Shown piece by piece: positions 51,301 to 58,736 of a stretch of 64,000 bases of DNA (the stretch's first letter is position 1; every line of letters begins with the position of its first letter). Under the pieces are notes generated by a model. That model saw only the letters and a program-made list of their open reading frames with translations. It searched no databases and had not been told where the DNA came from. The DNA is from Drosophila pseudoobscura (lineage: Eukaryota > Arthropoda > Insecta > Diptera > Drosophilidae), in contig NC_046683.1 in assembly GCF_009870125.1 (NCBI RefSeq), positions 10,664,001 to 10,728,000 on the forward strand, given 5' to 3'. The translations under genes were made by a program, and so were the position numbers.

Positions 51301-52039
51301 GCTCTTTGAGAGAGAGAGAGGAAGGTAGAGAGATAGAGAGATATATTTTGGCTATTCTAATGATCCGATTGCAACCAGATTCATCGTAAAATAAGCAGAA
51401 TCTCTCGTGGCGCAGGTATCTTCTCGCTTATGGGAAATATGTACAGTGCCCCAGGGGAACACGTCTATTAATCACCGATAAGATACGAGTTTATGTATTT
51501 TTATGAAACGAAATCTCATTTGGATCGTAATCTTTTTTTCAGGGGAGATGATGATGTCGCTACTGTGGTACTATCGGCCAGAGCATACGGATCAGGGCCG
51601 GCAGCGCAACGATTGCCCGGACGAGGTGTATGCCTCGCGGCATCGGGATCACAACTCGGTGGCCTGCATTGAGGACAAGTGCTATGTGCTAACCTTCAGC
51701 GAGTACTGCAGGTGAGTGTGGGGCAATGGTGTACCCTCTATGCAGTCATTTAAACGCCTTTGGTTTTCATTTAGATATCGTCGCCGCCTGCGTGCCGCCG
51801 AGGAGGATGTGGAGGATGTCAGCATTGTGCCGCGTCGGCCGAGCAGTACCATCGCCAATGGCAACGCCACTGCCAGCGCAACCAGCACCGCCATCGTCAA
51901 TTGTTATCCAGTGCGTACAGTGCCGGAGCACACGAATCCGGAGCTTGTCATGTTCTGTCGCCGTGCCTACGAGTTTCGGACACGCCGCCTGCTCAAGCTG
52001 CCCCAAAAGAGTGCACTCGCCGCGTTTAGCCACAGCTAG
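11266..52039 (+). CDS. Hers: BAH-domain chromatin protein, HERS/BAHD1-like, long isoform
   Basis: Coding exons: 11266-14482, 15050-15703, 47031-48092, 48193-50954, 51031-51190, 51543-51711 and 51775-52039. They total 8289 nt, 2762 aa, with all phases consistent. Start is the [11 protein letters not shown], nine bases after the acceptor. About 2500 residues are low complexity: Ala tracts, a Pro-Thr repeat (about 349-375), Lys-Asp repeat (about 706), Arg-Glu repeat (about 915-928), Pro-Val repeat (about 1211), poly-Gln, Glu-Pro repeat, and a basic coiled-coil-like block near 2170-2237. The C-terminal BAH domain (about 2545-2680) has [31 protein letters not shown] and VLTFSEYC, nearly identical to human BAHD1. 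Drosophila HERS (CG32529) is a BAH protein reported to silence histone genes with HP1 and Su(var)3-9. I chose it over winged eye because the neighbours appear X-linked. The family is certain; the orthology is not. Confidence 0.85.
14483..15049 (+). other. Second intron of the BAH gene (567 bp)
   Basis: Bounded by G|GTGAGT and CATTACAG|C (phase 1). AT-rich, no ORF of note. It contains one copy of the TTATGGGAAATTTGTGCAGC-like motif at 14982-15010 and a CGTGACTGGCA..AAGCTGATTTTC-like segment at 14664-14698 that recurs at 23.8 kb. Confidence 0.7.
15740..16270. promoter_or_regulatory. CGATA/TATCGATA cluster at start of the 31-kb intron
   Basis: About fourteen CGATA/TATCG elements lie within 530 bp, including exact DREs TATCGATA at 15743, 15997 and 16107. 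The block 15997-16029 reads almost palindromically through three ATCGAT cores. This is the densest such cluster in the window, and it immediately follows the third coding exon. A DREF/BEAF-32 site, hence boundary or promoter activity, is inferred. Confidence 0.5.
16271..18460. other. Intron DNA, no supported gene
   Basis: Unique AT-rich and simple-sequence DNA with a (CA)n tract at about 18068-18088, poly-A at 18180-18194 and pyrimidine tracts near 17860-17930. ORFs are short or compositionally biased. A 26-bp segment at 17539-17564 recurs at 43185 with two mismatches. Confidence 0.5.
18461..18556. promoter_or_regulatory. ATACGYAWTGTG repeats with palindromic TACGTATACGTA
   Basis: Three related elements, AATACGCAATGTGAA (18462), ATACGTAATGTGAA (18499) and TACGTATTGTG (18541), lie within 95 bp together with GTGACGTATACGTATACGTA. 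The regular spacing and dyad symmetry suggest a protein-binding array. It precedes CG-rich, leader-like DNA (about 18560-18730). Confidence 0.4.
19045..19052 (+). promoter_or_regulatory. TATA box (TATAAAAG) inside the large intron
   Basis: CGCTATAAAAGGCATCG is a consensus TATA box, with GCAGTCC (Inr-like) about 23 bases downstream and a GC-rich (AGGCCCC)n block after that. It would start a plus-strand transcript within the BAH gene's large intron. No coding exon can be tied to it with confidence. Confidence 0.4.
19071..19112. repeat. Short GC-rich tandem repeat (CAGGCCC/CAGGCCG)
   Basis: Six or so 7-bp units CAGGCCC then CAGGCCG lie directly downstream of the TATA box at 19045. Visible by eye. 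Confidence 0.8.
19120..24400. other. Intron DNA, simple-sequence rich, no supported gene
   Basis: Contains (CT)n near 19372-19402, many CTG/CTT and TCT tracts (19840-20340), (GA)n near 21030-21055 and 21372-21391, and short tandem repeats GTACCCA (22535-22562), GCAGA (23130-23152) and GGGCTCT (24185-24206). ORFs in this block are Leu/Ser/Cys-rich shadows of these tracts. A reverse-orientation copy of the CGCTTATGGGAAA motif lies at 21659-21677 and a forward one at 24008-24035. Confidence 0.5.
24459..24521. repeat. (TG)n microsatellite, interrupted
   Basis: About 60 bp of TG dinucleotides broken by TTTG, TCTG and CGTG. It produces Cys-Val frames of no coding value. Confidence 0.9.
24671..24796 (+). 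CDS. Candidate 41-aa single-pass membrane microprotein
   Basis: ATG at 24671 opens [20 protein letters not shown]..., ending with TGA at 24794-24796. It has a ~20-residue hydrophobic segment (PLYIF to MLIF), then a basic stop-transfer KR and a polar tail [17 protein letters not shown]. Unlike surrounding frames it is not made of simple repeats. It uses varied third positions (ATT, GTC, TTG, GGC, GCA) and has balanced membrane-protein architecture. An in-frame ATG at 24632 would add 13 residues, mostly from a CATGCCC repeat. An upstream acceptor such as CATCCAG at 24614-24620 could make this the last exon of a longer nested gene. I do not recognise a family. It is on the same strand as the host gene. 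Confidence 0.35.
   Translation: MPHTPLYIFITAFIVLFGGAMLIFKRMTEVKEQATRVDGDG
24797..30100. other. Intron DNA, simple-sequence rich, no supported gene
   Basis: Includes (ATC)n near 26080-26145, a purine-rich half (27600-28180) opposite C/T-rich stretches (26940-27300), poly-T/poly-A runs near 28240, 28490 and 28560, and (GA)n near 29057-29097. Open frames here follow these biases. Nothing resembles a protein family. Confidence 0.5.
26945..26987. repeat. (CT)n microsatellite, about 21 units
   Basis: The longest uninterrupted CT/GA dinucleotide tract in the window. GAGA factor and CLAMP bind such tracts in flies. Confidence 0.95.
30110..30785 (+). other. Possible alternative 5' UTR exon with promoter
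   Basis: An initiator-like TTCAGTG at 30115-30121 follows GC/CT-rich DNA. It is followed by about 670 bp of leader-like sequence (CGTCGTTGT repeats, long A-rich runs) ending in a strong donor AAAT|GTAAGC (intron from 30786). The composition is that of neuronal fly 5' UTRs. Splicing to the acceptor at 45471-45476 would give the short isoform. No long coding frame is present. Confidence 0.35.
30786..34332. other. Intron DNA, no supported gene
   Basis: AT-rich unique sequence with (GGAGAA)n at 32339-32385, (CT)n at 33390-33431 and (GA)n at 32894-32908 and 33505-33518. It has two copies of the CTTATGGG motif (31927-31956, 33318-33340). No coding signal. Confidence 0.5.
34333..35445 (+). mobile_element. 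DINE-1/mini-me-type Helitron-like element
   Basis: A 1.1-kb non-coding element. TATACCCGATACT (34333-34345) and its exact reverse complement AGTATCGGGTATA (35387-35399) form 13-bp sub-terminal inverted repeats. A (GTCY)n-type microsatellite with GTCTGTCCGTCC units lies at about 34475-34522. A 6-bp stem AGTTGC/GCAACT (35407-35428) forms a hairpin near the 3' end, as expected for Helitrons. Three diverged direct repeats of about 140 bp fill the middle (about 34543, 34872 and 35023), each with CACAAAG-GACGAAAATCTG. The TTGATCAGCATCAATAGCCG segment and the GTCY microsatellite are hallmarks of the fly mini-me/DINE-1 group. No transposase or Rep/helicase frame is present, so it is non-autonomous. 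The exact outer ends are uncertain. Confidence 0.8.
35446..36670. other. Intron DNA, no supported gene
   Basis: AT-rich sequence (35460-36240), then CTT/CT-rich pyrimidine DNA (36250-36540) that yields Leu/Ser-rich frames only. CGTC/CGCC-rich repeats at 36630-36665 lead into the TATA box at 36680. Confidence 0.5.
36680..36711 (+). promoter_or_regulatory. TATA promoter inside the large intron
   Basis: TATAAAAG at 36680-36687 is followed 31 bases later by CTAGTCGG, an initiator-like start at A 36711. It sits between CGTC-rich DNA upstream and GTCGGTCGGTAAACG downstream. The TATA-to-start spacing is canonical. Which transcript it drives is unknown. A plus-strand alternative leader of the BAH gene, or a nested gene, are the options. 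Confidence 0.45.
36890..36953. repeat. (GA)n tract
   Basis: About 60 bp of GA dinucleotides with AAAGA interruptions, 200 bp downstream of the TATA promoter at 36680. Confidence 0.9.
37165..37345. repeat. GTCTATCC/GTCTCTCA imperfect tandem repeat
   Basis: Roughly twenty 8-bp units of the form CCGTCTATCCGTCTCTCAGT in about 180 bp. It continues less regularly to about 37440 (CACTCACT). Confidence 0.8.
37346..39190. other. Intron DNA, no supported gene
   Basis: Unique AT-rich sequence. It carries two copies of the CTTTCGCTTA motif at 37960-37993 and 38521-38540. Open frames are short and unremarkable. Confidence 0.5.
39200..39780 (+). other. Possible alternative promoter and 5' leader
   Basis: CTTCGTCAGCGACAG near 39210-39224 resembles an initiator. 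It is followed by CG-rich then strongly A-rich, CAACAACAAAA-containing leader-like DNA, with a possible donor CTG|GTGATA at 39618. It resembles the block at 30.1 kb in composition. A non-coding first exon for the short isoform is inferred. Confidence 0.25.
39781..45476. other. Intron DNA, no supported gene
   Basis: Contains CATTCATT-rich sequence (39900-40270), (GA)n at 42707-42730 and 44839-44857, an exact DRE TATCGATA at 42837 with two more ATCGATA-like sites nearby, and two CTTATGGG-motif copies at 41553-41583 and 41619-41643. A long T tract precedes an AG at 41179-41180 (possible acceptor). It ends with the acceptor TGTGTCTTTCAG at 45465-45476. Confidence 0.5.
46057..52039 (+). CDS. Hers: BAH-domain protein, short isoform with alternative N-terminus
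   Basis: The alternative first coding exon is 46057-46639 ([12 protein letters not shown]..., 194 codons plus one base). It ends in a donor AGAG|GTAAAA that leaves phase 1, the same phase as the 15703 donor, so it joins exon 47031 in frame and shares everything after it. The isoform totals 5001 nt, 1666 aa, with BAH at about residues 1449-1584. An in-frame TAA at 46042-46044 with no acceptor between it and the ATG supports a true start. The exon probably begins at 45477, after the acceptor TCTTTCAG, with an AT-rich 580-base leader. Its unique part is rich in Gln, His, Ser and Gly-Thr and has a helical [20 protein letters not shown] segment before the donor. It lacks the Lys-rich first 1290 residues of the long form. 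Confidence 0.75.
46640..47030 (+). other. Intron after the alternative first exon (391 bp)
   Basis: Runs from GTAAAA to CTTCTTTCAG. It contains poly-G (about G13 near 46684) and poly-T (T20 at 46804-46823) runs typical of non-coding DNA. The coding-like frame that runs through it is fortuitous. Confidence 0.7.
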
Positions 52040-53570
52040 CGCAAGGCTGGCACTAGCTAATCGATCCTTAGCATACACTTAGGCCTCATTCTAAGCCAAT
52101 GATGGGGTGAAATGAGAAGAGATGGCAGCATACGAGGATACCAAATGTTTTTTGGTATAACAAAAATTAGCATAAATTTGAAGGAAGTGTTTGGGAGGAG
52201 AAGAGTGCCCCTGACAGAGGCCCAAGACAGACGATGATGCATCAGAGGAGGCATTAGAATTGAACGATGAGAGATAGAAATTGTTTTGATCAGTCTACAG
52301 TTTACAGTATTGTTAAAGATATTTTTTTGGGTCTCCATTGTTGAAAGATATCTACTATCTGTGGGGAAAAGATCGGCATAAGCAGCAATTATCGTACCGC
52401 ATTTGCGACTGTATTCGTTGTTCCTATCCAACTGTCGTTTGTGCGTTTCGGATCGCGGATATGGCAATTGCTGTCCGATGTTGCCCCAATTACACACGCC
52501 ACACACACACACACACGTATATAGATATATATATATATATACACTATGTATACCTCTGTCGGGGCATATACACACACACACACACACACACATGACCAAA
52601 ATGTAGGCGAAAGCTTTTGAATTACGATGTGAAAAACGGATGTGAAAGATGTAAGAGGAAGAAAAGAAGGAATGAAGGAAGGCAGGAAGGAAACGCGCGT
52701 TATAAAATGAGGTATAGGAATGAACTTTAGAACGTTAGAGCGTTAGAGCGAGCATTAACAAAAATATCTTACATTTTATTGCATAAACAACTATTTATTT
52801 TACTTCCCGCCCAAACCCAACCCCAACCCTCACATATAGACGCACACGCGCACAGATACTTTTGTTATTAAGTTTTATAAATGTATTTATTTTATGTTTC
52901 GGTTATTTAGTTCACATTTCTTGAACACTGTGTCCTTCTTTCTGATGATGATTATATTTTAGCAAGGAGTAGCTTCAATTCTCAATAACAGTATCATGGC
53001 AGTGCCGTTCGCTTATGGGAATGTGCTGCTGGTGAAACAGGCGTATTAGACTCTCTCTCATTATAAGACGGCCGAAGATTTCGCACAAAATCGAAACGCT
53101 TGGTGCCCCACATTCTCCCACATTCTCGTTGAACAAACTTTGTACTCAAACAATTGAAATTCTTACGCCCAATCCCCATGTACTACGTCCCCCTATCTAT
53201 AGGAACCATGTACAGCCAATGCTCAGGCAAAAACATTTTGCGCACAGACAGATAAACTAAGCAACCGAGATCCTTTCGACATGAGATTCCCGACTCTGGA
53301 AAAAGTGGAAGACTTGACACCCATTTTTTACTATAGTTTTTTTTTCGTTGTTGTTAGTTTTTGTAAGCGAATGAAAAAAACACACACACACACACCCAAA
53401 AATAAGATTTTGATTATGTATTTTAGATCTGTTTTCGTTTATTATATTTTGAAAAGAAATTTGATTTCAATGAAATGATTTTCCCCTTCTCTTTCGTTCG
53501 TTCGGAAAAGAAGAGTCCTTAAAAAGAAGAACAGAAACAACAACAAGTCACATTTTTATATTTTATTCAT

Positions 53571-53576
53571 AATAAA
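53571..53576 (+). terminator. Possible proximal poly(A) signal of the BAH gene
   Basis: AATAAA within very AT-rich DNA 1.5 kb after the stop codon. Several others follow, so alternative polyadenylation is likely. Confidence 0.3.
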
Positions 53577-55205
53577 TATAAAAAGTAATAATCTAAATAC
53601 TTGTATTTAAGAATAAAGAACTATTTTTTTTTTGTAATATTTAGTATAATTTAATAAAATTGTAGTTTGTAAAGCTTAGCGTTTTTAGTTATTAAGTTGA
53701 TATTTAAATATGATTTGTTTTATACCAAATACACAAAATTCTTGTAACGAAATGTAAGAAATTTATTTATGCACAAACACACACCCACACACACATATAT
53801 CTATGCACACGTGTATAATCTTATGGATATATATATATATAAATTATATGTATTATTTTTTTAAAACCAATTCTGTTTTTTTGATTTTTCAATTTCGTTG
53901 GTAACGAGAAAGTCCCAGAGACTTTTGACGGGGACTATTTTTAATAGTCAGTCAAGTGTAGGCGCTAGTAGGCGTGGCAGTATGTAGAGAGAAAGAGAGA
54001 GATTGAGAGAGGCGTGGAGCTAAGTAGAAGGAAAGGACGCTGACGCGACGCTTGAGAATAGAATGAGCAGCCGATAGGAATCGCATATAGACCTACACCT
54101 ACACATTATAGGGAGCATAGCCAGACATACATACATATGATACGAAATACGAATACACAGAATACACAAAACAGAAGCACAAACTGATCCATTAGATACC
54201 GTACGTATACGTATTTACCCAGAGGAGTGGAACGAGGGAGCGACGAAGAAGGGATTCAATTAGTGAAAAACAAACAGACACCAAACAAGAAATTGTAGCC
54301 TAAATTACCAATAAAAAAGAAACCAGAAACAGACAAACATTATATTTGTATGCCATATATAGTATATACACACACACAGTACATATACACACACACCTAT
54401 ACATATATATACATATATATATATAGATAGCTATATAGCCTTGTTTCTGCGGGACAAAAATATATATATATTTCTATAGGAAGGAAGCCCACAGGAAGCT
54501 GACAGGAACAGCAGAAGCAGCAACAGCGGCAGCAGCAGCGGAAACCAACCGAACGAGAACCGAACGAGTACCGATTTGTATGTATTATAAGTAGCGAGAG
54601 GGCAGTGGCAGTGTCTGTCGAATGAGGTGTCGAGGCGGCGTTCTTCACGGCCAAGTACAGTCAACCACACGCACAAAACAAAGTTACACTCACACAGAAA
54701 ATGCCTCTAAAAACAAGAAAAATACGACAAAAAAAAACAACCTCAATTTTTTTTTGCTCATTTAAGTTTGTTGGAGAAAAATGTTAGCCATTTATTATAG
54801 CTCGTAGAAAAGTCAGAAATCAATCGTATTAAATATATGTATCTTTATTTAGATCAATGGTTTAAAATTGAACATTTCCATTTAACGAATGATTTCCCAT
54901 ATGTGTATGTATGTATTTAGTTAATAGTTTTATGTCTGTAAGTACTCGTATGTGTTGCCCTTAAGCAAAACTACTACATATTTCCATCATTTCCATTTAC
55001 ATTTACATTTACATTATGAAATAACACTGGAAATCAAACATTAAAAAAAGATAAAAAAAGAAAGGAAACAAAACAGCAACAAGATTAACAGTAATAAGAT
55101 TAATTTAAAAAAAAGAGCTAGATGAACAAAAGTAATGCATAATAAGTGGAACAACAACAACAAATACAACAAGAAGAACAACAGCAACAACAAACAAACA
55201 AGATC

Positions 55206-55252
55206 AATAAATCAAAACCAATATAACTATTGTTTATTACTAGAGAAATAAA
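55206..55252 (+). terminator. Distal poly(A) signals of the BAH gene
   Basis: AATAAA at 55206-55211 and again at 55247-55252, where sequence composition changes from A-rich UTR-like to ordinary intergenic DNA. Confidence 0.4.
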
Positions 55253-55260
55253 TTTATTTT

Positions 55261-57782
55261 TTGGCAAATTACCCGAGGTCTCTTCTCTCTCTGATAGTCT
55301 CTGGTACCCCTAAAAGCCCCCATTCCCCAATGCCGCCCACTGTCCTCCTCGATTCAGACCAAACCAATTTCACACGGCCAACCAATAGATATACGATTAT
55401 AGTAATCTTTATGGAAATATTTCGACTACAATATGCTCTATAATTGTGTGCAATTATGATATTGTTCAATCCGTAAGAAGGAACCAAAATGGATAGATTA
55501 GTAGATTCCATCCAATTTTAGTCCCATTTCTTTAAAATTATACGTGGTAATGTATCACAATTACAAATTTTAAAACTTAATTATGTAAATGATTCCTTGA
55601 AAGCCGAATCACATAGGTCTGAAATGTTGAATATTTAGCTGCTAGGAGAGTATTTATTTATTTATATATTTACATGTTTGCTGATTCGTTCAGTTTATGG
55701 TCGAAAATACCCATGTGTTTCAGCTTTGACTAAGGTTTTTGGTTGCACGTTCAATGATATGTATGTATACTCTTCCTTTGAGGAACTTGAGTTGCGTTCT
55801 GAGATTTGTCATCCAAGATCAGGGCTGAACTCCAAGCGGAACTTGAATACAAATACGATGAGGCATTTACATATGTTCCAAATGAGTGAGTGGGTAGGTT
55901 GGATAGATACGTTATCTCCAAAAAAGCTTTAAGTTGTACAAAGATTAGGTTTATGTTTTTACCGACAATCGAATCATGTTCCCACTAATGTGTGCATAGT
56001 GTATGCTTTGCTCATATTCCAAGAGTAATGGACAGTTTTAGGAGTAAAGGAATTCTTTTTTAGTTGAGGCAAGTTGAAATGGAATCAAAAATATGTGGAT
56101 GAATGTTCAATACTTATAACTAATAAATTGTACGCTCTTCTGGATGGACCAAAGCAGTGTTCGTGTCCAAAGGAAAGGGCTCTCCACCTGCGCTGCCTCT
56201 ACGCACATTTGCCCTCCTTTGAATATCCATCCCTGTTCCTGTTTAAGGAATACTTTGATGTATCGTAGCGTATTATACTCTTCGATGAGAGCAACATTAG
56301 CTGGCGCTTTCTTCACACAATGTAGCGTCGCAGCCAAGTGCCCGTGGGCTTGATAAACATCGAATGCACGTAGGACTGACAACAGAAACTGAAATCAAGA
56401 GTGATCCAACATTGACATTGACAAGCGTCAGAACAATTAAGTTAATCGCCGAACAAATTGCTGGCTCAGATCTCGGCCCCCCACCCACCCCGCCACCCGC
56501 CTCCCATTTGGAAGAAAGTCAGTCAGCGAGTCGCACACACTGCATATTAGATCTGCCAATTAGTATATGCTGACAAATGAATGTATCTGGTAGTCTGAAC
56601 GGGGCTTGTACACCGAGAAAAAGCACCCGCCACTTGCCAATACAAATTCGAAAAGTGTATGAAATGGATCTCAGTTTTTTTTTGTCATGTTTTTTGAGTG
56701 TAAATATGTATCATCTTTTGGGGTGTCGATGAGCTCACTGGGGGTTCTCAGTTGTGAGTCAGTCACTCAGTTGTTGTCCCAAAGGCTTTATCAACAGGTG
56801 TCTTCTCGTCCGATTCCAAAAACATACATATGTACATATGTATGTGGATGTGTATGTATTTATTTGTTTTTGCCTTTGTTTCGATTTTAATTTTCGAGAG
56901 GGCGGCACGATTCGGGGGGTGGGGCGGCCAATTACATGGGCGTTTCTCATATCTAAACATATCAATTATGTGGGAGTGCCAAATGACGATGATGAGCGTG
57001 TGGGGGCCGGACTGGGATCGGAATCGGGAACGTTAGTCACTTAAACTACGCAGATGTGTCTGTGAGATCTGTCTAAAAATAATCATACGAGTATGGCTCT
57101 TAATTTTCAGGGATAGTTCTTTTTTGTGGATTGTGGAAAGGCATGCAAAATGGGGAAACCAATTTGTAAGGGTGATAATGGGTAAAAAATTAATGAAATT
57201 TACTTTTAATTTACATATTTCATGACTTAAGAAGTTAAGTATGTTTTTTTTTATCATCAGTTGCTGAATGGCTTAAGTGGGTGTATACGAGTTTCAAAGG
57301 TCGCACATCGAGAATTCCCCTCCCGGGCACTCGTATTCCATCTTATCATGGAAAACATACGCGTATTCGAAGCAGTTCTTGCTGGTTTTCGTTGTAAAGA
57401 AAGTCAGAACAATCTGCTGATAAGTAAAACTATTTTTAAACTGATTCGATGGCATCATTTTTATTCTCAAGCCCTAAACTTGAACGATCAATCTGAGGTG
57501 CTCGTAATGAATGAGTACTTCGCAGATTGACAGATAAACTTAGATGCATAACAGCTTATAGTGTGCTATAGGACGGGCCTCTCTGCAGTGGCGGCTCCAA
57601 CTAATTGTGGGAGCCTGATTTCCCCAATTACCAACAACAAAACAACAACAAAACCACTATTGTCTCTCGATCTGAACTTTTCTCTTTTAATGAACAATTC
57701 ACACGTTTCGATAATTTGTATAAATTAAACTTAGAAGCTAAGCACAAAAAAAAAATGAAATAAAACCAACAAAGACTCCACC
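55261..57782. other. Intergenic DNA, no supported gene
   Basis: AT-rich spacer between the BAH gene and the convergent small minus-strand gene. A minus-strand frame at 56107-56382 looks somewhat protein-like but has no recognisable homology or splice context. Nothing else stands out. Confidence 0.5.
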
Positions 57783-58736
57783 TCAAGATCTCCTGCCCAG
57801 CAGTGCCGCGCCAAGGGCCAGGGTCACGGCCACGCCCAGCGAGATGACACCACGGCCATGGGTGATCGTTGCTGCTCCGCCCCGATAGCCATAGCTGCCG
57901 GGATATCCCGGATCGAGTCGGCCTCCCATATTGTAGCCCGGCTGTCCGGGCTGTCCCTGTCCGTTGTAGGAGAAGGGCCGTCCATGCTCATCCGTGCCGC
58001 TCACATAGTAGCCACCGTTGCCACCCGCTCCGCCATAAGTGCCACGGGAGTCGACGCCCGCATAGCCGTAGCTATACTGCGGGTCCTGGCTGCTCAGGCT
58101 CCCCGGCGGATGCATGCCTCCGCCCGTTTGGGCATTCGACCAGGCGCCAACACCGCCATTTCCATTGTTCCATGTTCCCGACTGACCATTCACTGCAACA
58201 AAAATCAAGAGAAGAAAACACTTAGTTACGATCTGGAAGATCAAACGGAAAAACTATTCATTTTTGAAAGTGGAAAGGTCTGGGTTTTTATTAATTTTTT
58301 GTTGGTGGTTTATGTCTTTATTTGTTCTATATTATATAGTTGATGTATTTTTTGTTTATTTTTATTGAATTTTGGTGCGTTTTATGTGCTATATCACAGC
58401 GATCTATATAGAAGTTTTCGTTATATAGAAGTATGTATATTTGTTTTTTAAATTAGCGTTTTCCACCGTGCTTTTCACAAGTTTTGGTTATCGTTTTTTG
58501 TAAGTCTTTCGAGCGATTTAGATGTTTATCTATCGCATGCCAGCAGCTTATTTTGGTGCACTTTTCCATTGTTTTCCCTGCACTCTAACGTGTTGTCGTG
58601 CACGATGTTCTGCCGCTCATCAGGTGATCGACCCCACACCGACCCACTCACCCGCTACGAGGAGCCCGGCCAGCGCCAGATAGAACACAATGCTACCGCT
58701 TATGTACCGCTTCAGATTGAGACGCGTTTCAGACAT
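57783..58736 (-). CDS. Secreted Gly-rich, probably GPI-anchored protein
   Basis: Two exons on the minus strand: 58736-58652 (85 nt) and 58192-57783 (410 nt). They join GCGG|GTGAGT to TTTGTTGCAG|TG in phase 1, giving 495 nt, 164 aa. The N-terminus MSETRLNLKRYISGSIVFYL and the following ALAGLLVAVNGQ form a signal peptide or anchor, likely cleaved near VNG/QS. The mature part is Gly/Tyr/Pro-rich (NNGNGGVGAW, QYSYGYAGVD, GTYGGAGGNGGYYVSGTDEH, GQPGQPGY). The C-terminus has a hydrophobic run VISLGVAVTLALGAALLG after a small-residue stretch, as in a GPI signal. I do not recognise the gene. A cuticle or extracellular-matrix-like surface role is only a guess. It is convergent with the BAH gene. Reading without the intron gives a false start (MIFQIVTK). 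Confidence 0.75.

Larger units (their letters stand above)
52040..55260 (+). other. Probable long 3' UTR of the BAH gene
   Basis: About 3.2 kb of AT-rich DNA after the stop with no credible ORF. It is full of TATATA, CACACA and AACAACAA runs and ends at paired AATAAA signals (55206-55211 and 55247-55252). It contains one CGCTTATGGG motif copy at 53002-53025. The extent is inferred from composition and the signals. Confidence 0.4.

Noticed and set aside
51031..52039. Assignment of the BAH gene to winged eye (wge)
   Set aside because: The BAH domain alone cannot separate wge from HERS. The Nup205 neighbour fits the X-linked CG32529/HERS locus better. Orthology should be confirmed by alignment.
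56107..56382. Minus-strand 91-aa frame with protein-like composition (VYQAHGHLAATLHCVKKAP)
   Set aside because: No family recognised, no promoter or splice context, and AT-rich flanks. A random frame of this length is expected in several kilobases.
57261..57530. 89-aa frame beginning near CTTAAGTGGGTGTATACG, checked for a tRNA-like fold
   Set aside because: No consistent acceptor stem, D-arm or T-loop could be drawn, and the protein frame is unremarkable.
58193..58244. MIFQIVTKCFLLLIFVA as signal peptide of the minus-strand gene
   Set aside because: It is the translated polypyrimidine tract of an intron. The true signal peptide is in the upstream exon at 58736-58652.
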